Shown: one piece after another, positions 6,194-12,100 of the stretch
Position numbering within the stretch: position 1 is the first letter of the stretch
Layout of the letters: every line of letters begins with the position of its first letter
Assembly (NCBI GenBank): GCA_002336765.1
Contig: DDES01000220.1
Location: 8,597 to 20,696 of the forward strand
Direction of reading: 5' to 3'
Source of the DNA: Novosphingobium sp. UBA1948
GTDB taxonomy: Bacteria; Pseudomonadota; Alphaproteobacteria; Sphingomonadales; Sphingomonadaceae
DNA: 12,100 nucleotides
Notes under the pieces: generated by a model
The model's input: only the letters and a program-made list of their open reading frames with translations
Told to the model about the DNA's origin: nothing
The model's database searches: none
Position numbers and translations under genes: made by a program

Positions 6194-8353
6194 TCAGCCG
6201 ACAGCGTGTCCGGCCAAGGCTGCCAGAAGCAGCAGGGCCACGATGTTGGTGATCTTGATCATCGGGTTGACGGCAGGGCCGGCGGTGTCCTTGTAGGGAT
6301 CGCCCACCGTGTCGCCCGTCACCGCAGCCTTGTGGGCATCGCTACCCTTGCCGCCGTGGTGACCATCCTCGATATATTTCTTGGCATTGTCCCACGCGCC
6401 GCCGCCCGAGGTCATCGAGAGCGCCACGAACAGACCGCTCACGATCACGCCCAGCAGCAGGGCGCCCAGTGCGGCAAAGCCGTTTTCCTGACCCGCGACA
6501 GCCGTGATGACGAAATAGACCACGACCGGCGCCAACACCGGCAGCAGCGAGGGGATGATCATCTCCTTGATCGCCGCCTTGGTAACAAGGTCCACCGTGC
6601 GGGCATAGTCGGGCTTGGAGGTGCCCGCCATAATGCCCGGGTTCTCGCGGAACTGGTCGCGCACATCGACGACGACATCGCCTGCCGCGCGGCCCACCGC
6701 CGTCATGCCCATCGCGCCGAACAGGTAGGGCAACAGAGCGCCCAGCAGCAGGCCGACGATGACATAGGGGTTCTCAAGGCTGAAATTGACCGTCAGGTTC
6801 GGGAAGAACTCGCGAAGGTCCGTGGTGTAGGCGGCAAACAGCACCAGCGCGGCAAGCCCCGCCGAGCCAATGGCATAGCCCTTGGTAACGGCCTTGGTGG
6901 TGTTGCCCACGGCATCGAGAGCATCGGTCTTTTCACGCACCGACGCATCCAGTTCGGCCATTTCGGCAATGCCGCCCGCATTGTCGGTCACCGGACCATA
7001 AGCATCGAGCGCCACCACCATACCGGCCAGCGCCAGCATCGCGGTTGCCGCATAGGCAATGCCGATCAGCCCCGCCAGCTTGAAGGCGATAATGATGCCC
7101 GCCACGATGACCAATGTGGGCAGCGCGGTTGCTTCAAGGCTGATAGCCAGACCTTGAATGACATTGGTGCCATGCCCCGTCACCGAAGCCTTGGCGATGG
7201 ACTTGACCGGGCGATAGTTGGTGCCGGTGTAATATTCGGTGATCCAGATGATGAGGCCGGTGATGATCAGGCCAACCATACAGCATTCGAAGAGATTAAA
7301 TCCGGTGAAGGGTGCGAAGGCGGCTACTGGTGCCGCGCCCGGAATGGAAGCACGCGGGTCCAACTCGCCGCTAAACTGCAAATCCATGCCCCCCAATGCA
7401 TATTCGATCGCAAACCAGATGGCTGGGATCGACAGGACTGCGGTGACAAGGAAGCCCTTGTACATCGCGCCCATGATGTTGTTGCTGGCGCCCAGCTTCA
7501 CGAAATAGGTGCCGATGATGCTGGTGACGATGCACACGCCGCCGATCAGCAGCGGCAGGCTCATCAGCCCCATCAAGTTGGCCGAGCCCTTCACCAGCAG
7601 TGCGGTCAGCACCATTGTGGCGCCCACGGTCACGACATAGGTCTCGAACAGGTCGGCGGCCATACCGGCGCAGTCGCCAACATTGTCGCCCACATTGTCG
7701 GCGATCACGGCGGGGTTGCGTGGGTCATCCTCGGGAATGCCCGCTTCCACTTTGCCGACAAGGTCGGCGCCCACGTCGGCCGCCTTGGTGAAGATGCCGC
7801 CGCCCAGACGCGCGAAGATTGACACAAGGCTGGCCCCCAGCGCGAGGGCGGTGAGGCCGGTGACCACCGTGCGGTCGTTGGGCGCAAGGCCATGACCAAG
7901 CGCGCCCGTGTCGGTCAGATGCCAGAAGAAGCCAGCAATGGCCAGCAAGGCAAGCCCCGCCACCAGCATGCCGGTGATCGCGCCCGCGCGGAACGCCAGC
8001 GTCAGACCCGCTTGCAGGCCTTCCTGTGCGGCGGCGGCGGTACGCACGTTGGAGCGCACCGACACATTCATGCCGATAAAGCCTGCCGCGCCCGACAGGA
8101 TCGCGCCCAGCAGAAAGCCGATGGCGGCAATCTTGCCCAGTGTGAGCGCCACGATCACGGCCACCACCACGCCGACGATGGCGATGGTGGTGTACTGCCG
8201 CTTCAGATAGGCTTGCGCGCCTTCCTGAATAGCGGCGGCGATTTCCTGCATCCGCGCCGAGCCTGCGCTCGCGCCGAGAACTTGTTTGCTTGTGATAAAT
8301 CCATAAACAACAGCCAAGGCTCCGAGGCCTATGGCGACTAGCACCAGGTTCAT
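6194..8353 (-). CDS. hppA: K+-independent membrane proton-pumping pyrophosphatase (H+-PPase)
   Basis: This integral membrane enzyme hydrolyses PPi to two phosphates and pumps H+ across the inner membrane. The 719-residue protein is hydrophobic throughout, with many membrane helices (about 16 in the family). Substrate-site motifs are present: DVGADLVGK (193-201), EAGIPEDDPRNPAVIADN then VGDNVGD (203-227), TDNAGGIAEM (456-465), DVVVDVRDQF (559-568) and GDTVGDPYKDT (680-690). In GNTTKAVTKG (483-492), K487 and T490 replace the Ala/Gly pair of K+-dependent enzymes, which predicts K+-independence. The ATG at 8353 has GAGGGG six bases upstream. It lies behind thiL on the same strand but has its own promoter and a structured leader, and a strong terminator ends it. 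The gene appears intact. Confidence 0.98.
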   Translation of the reverse strand: MNLVLVAIGLGALAVVYGFITSKQVLGASAGSARMQEIAAAIQEGAQAYLKRQYTTIAIVGVVVAVIVALTLGKIAAIGFLLGAILSGAAGFIGMNVSVRSNVRTAAAAQEGLQAGLTLAFRAGAITGMLVAGLALLAIAGFFWHLTDTGALGHGLAPNDRTVVTGLTALALGASLVSIFARLGGGIFTKAADVGADLVGKVEAGIPEDDPRNPAVIADNVGDNVGDCAGMAADLFETYVVTVGATMVLTALLVKGSANLMGLMSLPLLIGGVCIVTSIIGTYFVKLGASNNIMGAMYKGFLVTAVLSIPAIWFAIEYALGGMDLQFSGELDPRASIPGAAPVAAFAPFTGFNLFECCMVGLIITGLIIWITEYYTGTNYRPVKSIAKASVTGHGTNVIQGLAISLEATALPTLVIVAGIIIAFKLAGLIGIAYAATAMLALAGMVVALDAYGPVTDNAGGIAEMAELDASVREKTDALDAVGNTTKAVTKGYAIGSAGLAALVLFAAYTTDLREFFPNLTVNFSLENPYVIVGLLLGALLPYLFGAMGMTAVGRAAGDVVVDVRDQFRENPGIMAGTSKPDYARTVDLVTKAAIKEMIIPSLLPVLAPVVVYFVITAVAGQENGFAALGALLLGVIVSGLFVALSMTSGGGAWDNAKKYIEDGHHGGKGSDAHKAAVTGDTVGDPYKDTAGPAVNPMIKITNIVALLLLAALAGHAVG

Positions 8354-8359
8354 AACATT

Positions 8360-8365
8360 CCCCTC
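8360..8365 (-). promoter_or_regulatory. Strong ribosome binding site of hppA
   Basis: GAGGGG on the reverse strand lies six bases before the ATG at 8353. It supports that start over any alternative. Confidence 0.75.
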
Positions 8366-8370
8366 TGCTC

Positions 8371-8397
8371 GGTTTGCACCGGAAAGTCCGACAAACC
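8371..8397 (-). promoter_or_regulatory. Leader hairpin just upstream of the hppA ribosome binding site
   Basis: On the reverse strand GGTTTG pairs with CAAACC, and inside it CGGA pairs with TCCG around a CTT loop. This gives a two-part stem (6 and 4 bp) with a 1x3 internal loop. Its base is 5 bases before the Shine-Dalgarno sequence. There is no U-tract, so it is not a terminator; a role in mRNA stability or translation is speculative. Confidence 0.35.
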
Positions 8398-8440
8398 CCC
8401 GAACCCGCCCTTGTTGTTCAAGCGGTGTCCATTGGTCGAA

Positions 8441-8468
8441 ACTATAGAACGGCTTACCGCCGGTGCAA
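8441..8468 (-). promoter_or_regulatory. hppA: Sigma-70-type promoter for hppA
   Basis: On the reverse strand TTGCAC (8463-8468) and TATAGT (8441-8446) are separated by 16 bases, a good match to the housekeeping consensus. It lies in the thiL-hppA gap, 18 bases after the thiL stop, and would give a leader of about 80 bases. The spacer holds the inverted repeat CGGC-GGTAA-GCCG (8450-8462), which could be an operator or chance in GC-rich DNA. It suggests that hppA is expressed independently of, or in addition to, readthrough from the his-nusB-thiL genes. Confidence 0.6.
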
Positions 8469-8485
8469 GGGGATTTACAGGTGTG

Positions 8486-9358
8486 TCAGTGGGTGTAGCC
8501 GAGGCTGCCTTCGGGCGCCTTGCCATCGAGCAAAAGCGGCTGATCTGCGCGGGGTAGAACGCTACCGATGCGGATTGCGGGGCAGGGGAGCAGGGCGCCC
8601 TGCGGCGCGGTGAACAGCAGTTGGTAATCATCACCCCAGCGCAAGGCATCATCGCGGCGTGCCTCGGGCGCGGCAATCGGCACGGCCCGCGAGTCGAGCG
8701 CGAGGGTCACGCCGCTGGCCTGCGCCATGCGGCAGGCATCGAGCAGCACGCCGTCCGACACATCCATCATCGCGCTGACATAGGGAGCAAGCGCAATACC
8801 CTCGGCAAGGCGGGCCTGCGGGCGGCGATAGGGCAAGGTGATCGCCACGTCGCTGCTGCCTGCCTGCAGAGCCTCGAACCCGATCATCGCCCCGCCGACG
8901 GGGCCGGAGAGATAGAGGCTGTCGCCCGCCTTGGCGCCGTTGCGGGCCGGCACGGGCCTATGGGTGGCGCGCCCCAGTGCGGTAAGGCCCAGTGTTTGCC
9001 CTTCCGCCGCCTTCACCGTATCGCCGCCCAGCAAGGGCGCGCCATAATGCGCCAGCGCCTCGCGCAATCCTTCGAGAAAGCGCGCCTCGCCGCCGGTTAA
9101 TTGATAGGACAGCAGCACGCCGACAGGCTGTGCCCCCTTGGCGGCCAGATCCGAAATGTTGCTGGCCACCAGTTTCCACGCCACGTCGGCGGGGTCTTGG
9201 TCTGGCAGGTAATGTATGCCCGCCACCATCGTGTCATGGGTCAGCACCAGCAACTCGCCGCCAAAGGGCAGCACCGCGCAATCATCCTGCAATCCGCGCG
9301 CGGCGGGATTATCGGCCAGCGCCCTCAGCGCGGCGATGAAATCCAGCTCAGCGGACAT
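8486..9358 (-). CDS. thiL: Thiamine-monophosphate kinase
   Basis: ThiL phosphorylates thiamine monophosphate to thiamine diphosphate with ATP in the cytoplasm, the last step of cofactor synthesis. The 290-residue protein has the PurM/AIRS-type fold motifs in order: LQDDCAVL (23-30), THDTMVAGIHY (40-50), SNISDLAAKGA (66-76), LLGGDTV (109-115), MMDVSDGVLLDACR (197-210), WGDDYQLLF (241-249), and the C-terminal GSLGYTH. It is somewhat shorter than the E. coli enzyme (about 325). The usual GEDYEL motif reads GDDYQL here, a conservative change next to the active site. Its ATG overlaps the 3' end of nusB by 11 bases and has no clear Shine-Dalgarno sequence, so translation is probably coupled to nusB. 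No TPP riboswitch-like sequence is seen ahead of it. Confidence 0.96.
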   Translation of the reverse strand: MSAELDFIAALRALADNPAARGLQDDCAVLPFGGELLVLTHDTMVAGIHYLPDQDPADVAWKLVASNISDLAAKGAQPVGVLLSYQLTGGEARFLEGLREALAHYGAPLLGGDTVKAAEGQTLGLTALGRATHRPVPARNGAKAGDSLYLSGPVGGAMIGFEALQAGSSDVAITLPYRRPQARLAEGIALAPYVSAMMDVSDGVLLDACRMAQASGVTLALDSRAVPIAAPEARRDDALRWGDDYQLLFTAPQGALLPCPAIRIGSVLPRADQPLLLDGKAPEGSLGYTH

Positions 9359-9806
9359 CCCTGGCCACGGCGTCGAGCACGCCGTTGACGAATTTGGCCT
9401 CGCGCTCCTCGAAGAAGGCGTGGGCTACATCGACATATTCGGTGATCACGGCGGGCGCGGGCACATCGCTGCGCGCCATCAACTCGTAAACACCCGCGCG
9501 CAGCACCTGCACCATTGTCTTGTCGAGACGCTCCAGTTTCCAGCTATCGGTCAACCTTTCGCTGATGCGGGCGTCGATTTCCTCGGTGCGGGCCAGCACG
9601 CCCTTCACCACATCGTCGAAATGCACCTTGTCGGCATCGGCGAACTGGATATCCTCGATTTCCGCGCCCAGACGGTGACGGTGGAATTCATCGAGCAGCT
9701 GCGCCTCGGGCGTGCCTTCCATCACATGCTGATACAGCGCCTGAACGGCGGCAAGGCGGGCGGCGGAGCGCATTTGCGACTTCGGGGTCTTGGGAGCGTT
9801 GCTCAT
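9348..9806 (-). CDS. nusB: Transcription antitermination protein NusB
   Basis: NusB binds boxA RNA together with S10 (NusE) and promotes rRNA antitermination. The 152-residue, all-helical protein shows the family pattern: N-terminal ARLAAVQALYQ, the central SWKLERLDKTMVQVLRAGVYEL, then PAPAVITEYVDVAHAF and the C-terminal KFVNGVLDAVAR. Two adjacent ATGs exist (9809 and 9806). AAGGA at 9814-9818 is four bases from the first and seven from the second, so the second is preferred; the difference is one residue. The gene starts 10 bases after the hisD stop codon and its end overlaps thiL, indicating co-transcription. Confidence 0.97.
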   Translation of the reverse strand: MSNAPKTPKSQMRSAARLAAVQALYQHVMEGTPEAQLLDEFHRHRLGAEIEDIQFADADKVHFDDVVKGVLARTEEIDARISERLTDSWKLERLDKTMVQVLRAGVYELMARSDVPAPAVITEYVDVAHAFFEEREAKFVNGVLDAVARDVR

Positions 9807-9813
9807 CATTCTA

Positions 9814-9818
9814 TCCTT
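9814..9818 (-). promoter_or_regulatory. Ribosome binding site of nusB
   Basis: AAGGA on the reverse strand overlaps the hisD stop codon. Spacing favours the ATG at 9806 (7 bases) over that at 9809 (4 bases). Confidence 0.6.
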
Positions 9819-11112
9819 ATTGGCCCAACCGGACCGCTACAGAGCGACCGTGGGCAGGCAACCCCTCGGCATCGGCCAGCGCCACAGCGGCGGGGCCAAT
9901 GGCGGCAAGGGCGGCGTCATCAAGCTGGAGGAAGCTGGTGCGCTTCATAAAATCGAGCACCGACAATCCGCTGGCAAAACGCGCGCGGCGGCCGGTGGGC
10001 AAAACGTGGTTGGGGCCGGCCACATAGTCGCCGATTGCCTCGGGCGTGTGGCGGCCAAGGAAGGCGCTGCCCGCGTGGCGGATCTGCGCGAAGATCGCGT
10101 CGGGATCATCCGTGGCGATCTCCACATGCTCTGCGGCCAGCGCATTGGCGAGCGGGGCGGCATCCTTGGCCAGATCTTCCACCACGATCACCACGCCATA
10201 ATCGTTCCACGACTGGCGCGCGGTCTTTTCCGTGGCCAGTGCGGCCAGTTCCACCTCGACCGCGGCCACCACGGCATCGGCAAACGCGGCATCATCGGTG
10301 ATGAGGATCGACTGCGCCACCGGATCATGCTCGGCCTGCGAAAGCAGGTCTGCGGCGATCCATGCGGGGTTGTTCTGGCCATCGGCCAGCACGAGGATCT
10401 CGCTCGGCCCTGCCACCATGTCGATGCCGACCACGCCGTAAAGCTGGCGCTTGGCCTCGGCCACCCATGCGTTGCCCGGGCCGGTGATGACGTCGACCGG
10501 CGCGATGCGGTCCGTGCCATAGGCGAGCGCCGCAATCGCCTGCGCGCCGCCCACGCGCCAGATTTCGTCCACCCCCGCCAGATGCGCGGCGGCCAGCACC
10601 AGCGGGTTGCTCTGGCCCTTGGGGGTGGGCGTGACGACGACGAGACGCGAAACACCGGCAACCTTGGCGGGGATGGCGTTCATCAGCAGGCTGGAGGGAT
10701 AGGCCGCGCGGCCACCGGGCACGTAAAGCCCTGCGGCATCCACCGCGCTCCACTTGGCGCCCAGGCGCACGCCCTGCGCATCGCGATAGTCGCGATCCTC
10801 GGGCTTCTGCGCTTCGTGATAGGCAGCAATCCGCTGGGCCGCCGTTTCCAGCGCGGCGCGCAGGGCGGGATCGAGCGCGTCGAAGGCCGCCTTGCAATCC
10901 TGCGCGCTGATGCGCCAGTCGGCGTCCGTATCCAGCGCATGTCCGTCAAACTTCGCGCTATAATGGGCCAGCGCGGCATCGCCGCGCGCCCGCACATCGG
11001 CCAGAATGGCGCGCACGGTGTCGGCCACGCCCGCGTCGCTCTCGCGCCGGTCTGCCACAATGCGGGCAAAGGCTTCGGCAAAGCCCGCGTCGGAAGTGGA
11101 AAGGCGGATCAT
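9817..11112 (-). CDS. hisD: Histidinol dehydrogenase
   Basis: HisD is the zinc enzyme that oxidises L-histidinol to L-histidine with two NAD+, the last two steps of histidine synthesis. The 431-residue protein is full length. Zinc ligands match E. coli numbering closely: Q259 and H262 in SQAEHDP, D362 in GDYVAGPNH and H421 near the C-terminus. The catalytic Glu-His pair is E328-H329. Other signatures are AGLYVPGGRAAYPS (127-140), RVGGAQAIAALAYGT (186-200), VITGPGNAWVAEAKRQ (208-223) and SGLSVLDFMKRTSF (381-394). Its ATG overlaps the hisG stop as ATGA and has AGAAGG seven bases upstream (11120-11125), so it is translationally coupled to hisG. It is followed after 7-10 bases by nusB. No missing residues or truncation were noticed. 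Confidence 0.98.
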   Translation of the reverse strand: MIRLSTSDAGFAEAFARIVADRRESDAGVADTVRAILADVRARGDAALAHYSAKFDGHALDTDADWRISAQDCKAAFDALDPALRAALETAAQRIAAYHEAQKPEDRDYRDAQGVRLGAKWSAVDAAGLYVPGGRAAYPSSLLMNAIPAKVAGVSRLVVVTPTPKGQSNPLVLAAAHLAGVDEIWRVGGAQAIAALAYGTDRIAPVDVITGPGNAWVAEAKRQLYGVVGIDMVAGPSEILVLADGQNNPAWIAADLLSQAEHDPVAQSILITDDAAFADAVVAAVEVELAALATEKTARQSWNDYGVVIVVEDLAKDAAPLANALAAEHVEIATDDPDAIFAQIRHAGSAFLGRHTPEAIGDYVAGPNHVLPTGRRARFASGLSVLDFMKRTSFLQLDDAALAAIGPAAVALADAEGLPAHGRSVAVRLGQ

Positions 11113-11780
11113 GCCGCGACCTTCTCCGCCATCATGGCGCGGAAGGCTTCGACCAGTTCACCCACGCGCGGATCGGTTTTCAGCGCGGCGCGGTTGACGA
11201 TCAGGCGTGCGGAAATCTGCATGATGACATCCGTCTCGACCAGCCCGTTTTCCTTCAGCGTGCGCCCCGTCGACACCAGATCGACAATACGCCCCGACAG
11301 GCCCAGCATCGGCGCCAGTTCCATCGCGCCGTTGAGCTTGACCACTTCGGCCTGAATGCCCTGCCGCTCGAAATGCTTGCGGGTGAGGTTGGGGTATTTG
11401 CTGGCGACGCGCAGGTGGCTCTCGCTGGCCGTGTCGCCGCTGTTCACCGGCACCGCCACAGACAGGCGGCAGTGGCCGATGTCGAGATCGACCGGCGCAT
11501 AGAGATCGGCATAGGCGAATTCTTCCACCACATCCGAACCGACAATGCCCACCTGCGCAGCGCCATGCGCCACAAAGGTGGCCACATCGAAGGCACGCAC
11601 ACGGATCAGGCGCATGTCGCTACCCTCTACGGCAAAGGAGAGCGCGCGCGATTTCTTGTCGTAAAACTCGGCCTCGGGCACCACACCGGCATGCGCCATC
11701 AAGGGCAGCGCTTCATCCAGAATGCGGCCTTTGGGAATGGCGAAAGTGAGCGGGCGGAGCGAGGAATTGCGCGTAGTCAT
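11109..11780 (-). CDS. hisG: ATP phosphoribosyltransferase catalytic subunit, short form
   Basis: HisG joins ATP and PRPP to phosphoribosyl-ATP and PPi, the committed step of histidine synthesis. The 223-residue protein shows LTFAIPKGRILDEALPLM (11-28), AHGAAQVGIVGSDVVEE (71-87), LNGAMELAPMLGLSG (149-163) and the PRPP-binding region IVDLVSTGRTLKENGL (165-180). It ends soon after the catalytic domains and lacks the C-terminal ACT-like regulatory domain of the roughly 300-residue long form. It is therefore HisG-S, which in known systems works as an octamer with HisZ; hisZ is not in this window. The ATG at 11780 is chosen because family similarity begins there and AAGG (11789-11792) is eight bases upstream. 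An upstream extension to 11900 would overlap the Nudix gene and has no family similarity. Its TGA overlaps the hisD ATG. Confidence 0.97.
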   Translation of the reverse strand: MTTRNSSLRPLTFAIPKGRILDEALPLMAHAGVVPEAEFYDKKSRALSFAVEGSDMRLIRVRAFDVATFVAHGAAQVGIVGSDVVEEFAYADLYAPVDLDIGHCRLSVAVPVNSGDTASESHLRVASKYPNLTRKHFERQGIQAEVVKLNGAMELAPMLGLSGRIVDLVSTGRTLKENGLVETDVIMQISARLIVNRAALKTDPRVGELVEAFRAMMAEKVAA

Positions 11781-11790
11781 GGCTCGCGCC

Positions 11791-12100
11791 TTACGGCGCG
11801 CGGCCCAAAAGGGCAACACCCCGCGCGACGCGCTCCAGCATGTCGGCCATATCCAGCGGATAGATGGTTTCGGGCCAGCCGGCGATCTCGCCCGGGGCAA
11901 ACCAGCGGTGCTCGCGCATCACGGCCTGTTCGCTGGCGGTGTGACCGGATGTGTCGATGGTGGCCTGTTCGACACACAGGCGGAAATAGCGATCATCGCC
12001 GGTAACGGGCTCGCCATCCAGCGTGACAAAGTCGCTGATGACGCGCGCCACTTCCTCGCCGCAATCGGCGTCGATGCCGGTTTCCTCGCGCAATTCGCGG
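11791..12100 (-). CDS. Nudix hydrolase, C-terminal part (5' end outside the window)
   Basis: The reverse strand is open from the window edge to the TAA at 11791. The first visible residues, RELREETGID, are the C-terminal half of the Nudix box (GX5EX7REUXEEXGU), including the metal-binding Glu pair. The remaining roughly 90 residues include FVTLDGEPVTGDDRYFRLCVEQA and the helix-forming EHRWFAPGEIAGWPETIYPLDMADMLERV, which ends the domain. Nudix enzymes cleave nucleoside diphosphates linked to another group; the exact substrate cannot be told from this fragment. The stop is only 10 bases before the hisG ATG and overlaps its ribosome binding site, so it is probably the upstream partner in the hisG-hisD-nusB-thiL transcript. 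A regulatory or damaged-nucleotide-cleaning role is possible but unproven. Confidence 0.9.
   Translation of the reverse strand, partial: RELREETGIDADCGEEVARVISDFVTLDGEPVTGDDRYFRLCVEQATIDTSGHTASEQAVMREHRWFAPGEIAGWPETIYPLDMADMLERVARGVALLGRAP

Noticed and set aside
6206..7822. 538-codon plus-strand frame opposite hppA
   Set aside because: It is an antisense shadow full of His, Gln and Asp, and hppA on the other strand is certain.
8421..8440. Four-codon ATG...TGA mini-ORF in the hppA leader (reverse strand)
   Set aside because: It has no ribosome binding site and codes for MDTA only, so a chance occurrence is more likely than a leader peptide.
9790..11355. 521-codon plus-strand frame across hisD and hisG
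   Set aside because: It spans two well-supported reverse genes and has no domain character; it arises from codon bias.
11781..11900. N-terminal extension of hisG to 11900
   Set aside because: The extra 40 residues overlap the Nudix gene in another frame and have no HisG similarity. The ATG at 11780 has its own ribosome site.

Overview
This is an ordinary-looking, GC-rich chromosomal window. Protein content and gene order suggest an alphaproteobacterium of the Sphingomonadales, perhaps near Novosphingobium or Sphingomonas. The taxonomic call is an inference from the style of the TonB-dependent receptor, the long N-terminus of UvrC, the short form of HisG, the K+-independent H+-PPase, and the nusB-thiL-hppA neighbourhood. 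There is no sign of mobile DNA, tRNA or rRNA genes, or CRISPR.

Left part. The 5' 42 codons of infA (IF-1) run leftward off the window. A 236-bp divergent intergenic region follows, holding two perfect 14-bp palindromes that share a nearly identical 10-mer. Next come a rightward gene for an outer-membrane TonB-dependent receptor, a hairpin that looks like a terminator, and uvrC, the nuclease subunit of nucleotide excision repair. The receptor has an unusual Met/Gly/Pro-rich insertion and probably starts at a TTG codon.

Middle. A leftward gene for a FemAB/BioF2-like GNAT-fold acyltransferase converges on uvrC. A strong hairpin terminator lies between this gene and hppA, and it serves hppA, the membrane proton-pumping pyrophosphatase. 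hppA has its own good promoter and a structured leader.

Right part. A tight leftward cluster runs Nudix hydrolase (5' end outside the window) - hisG - hisD - nusB - thiL, with gaps or overlaps of -11 to +10 bases, and then leads into hppA. It combines two histidine-biosynthesis steps, a transcription antitermination factor, thiamine phosphate kinase and, behind an extra promoter, the PPi pump. HisG is the short form, which is expected to need a HisZ partner that is not in view.

All genes except the acyltransferase, the receptor (substrate unknown) and the Nudix hydrolase (substrate unknown) are well-known housekeeping families. I found no convincing new system. The points most worth checking are the paired palindromes upstream of the receptor, the Met-rich receptor insertion, the hppA promoter and leader, and the uncharacterised acyltransferase.
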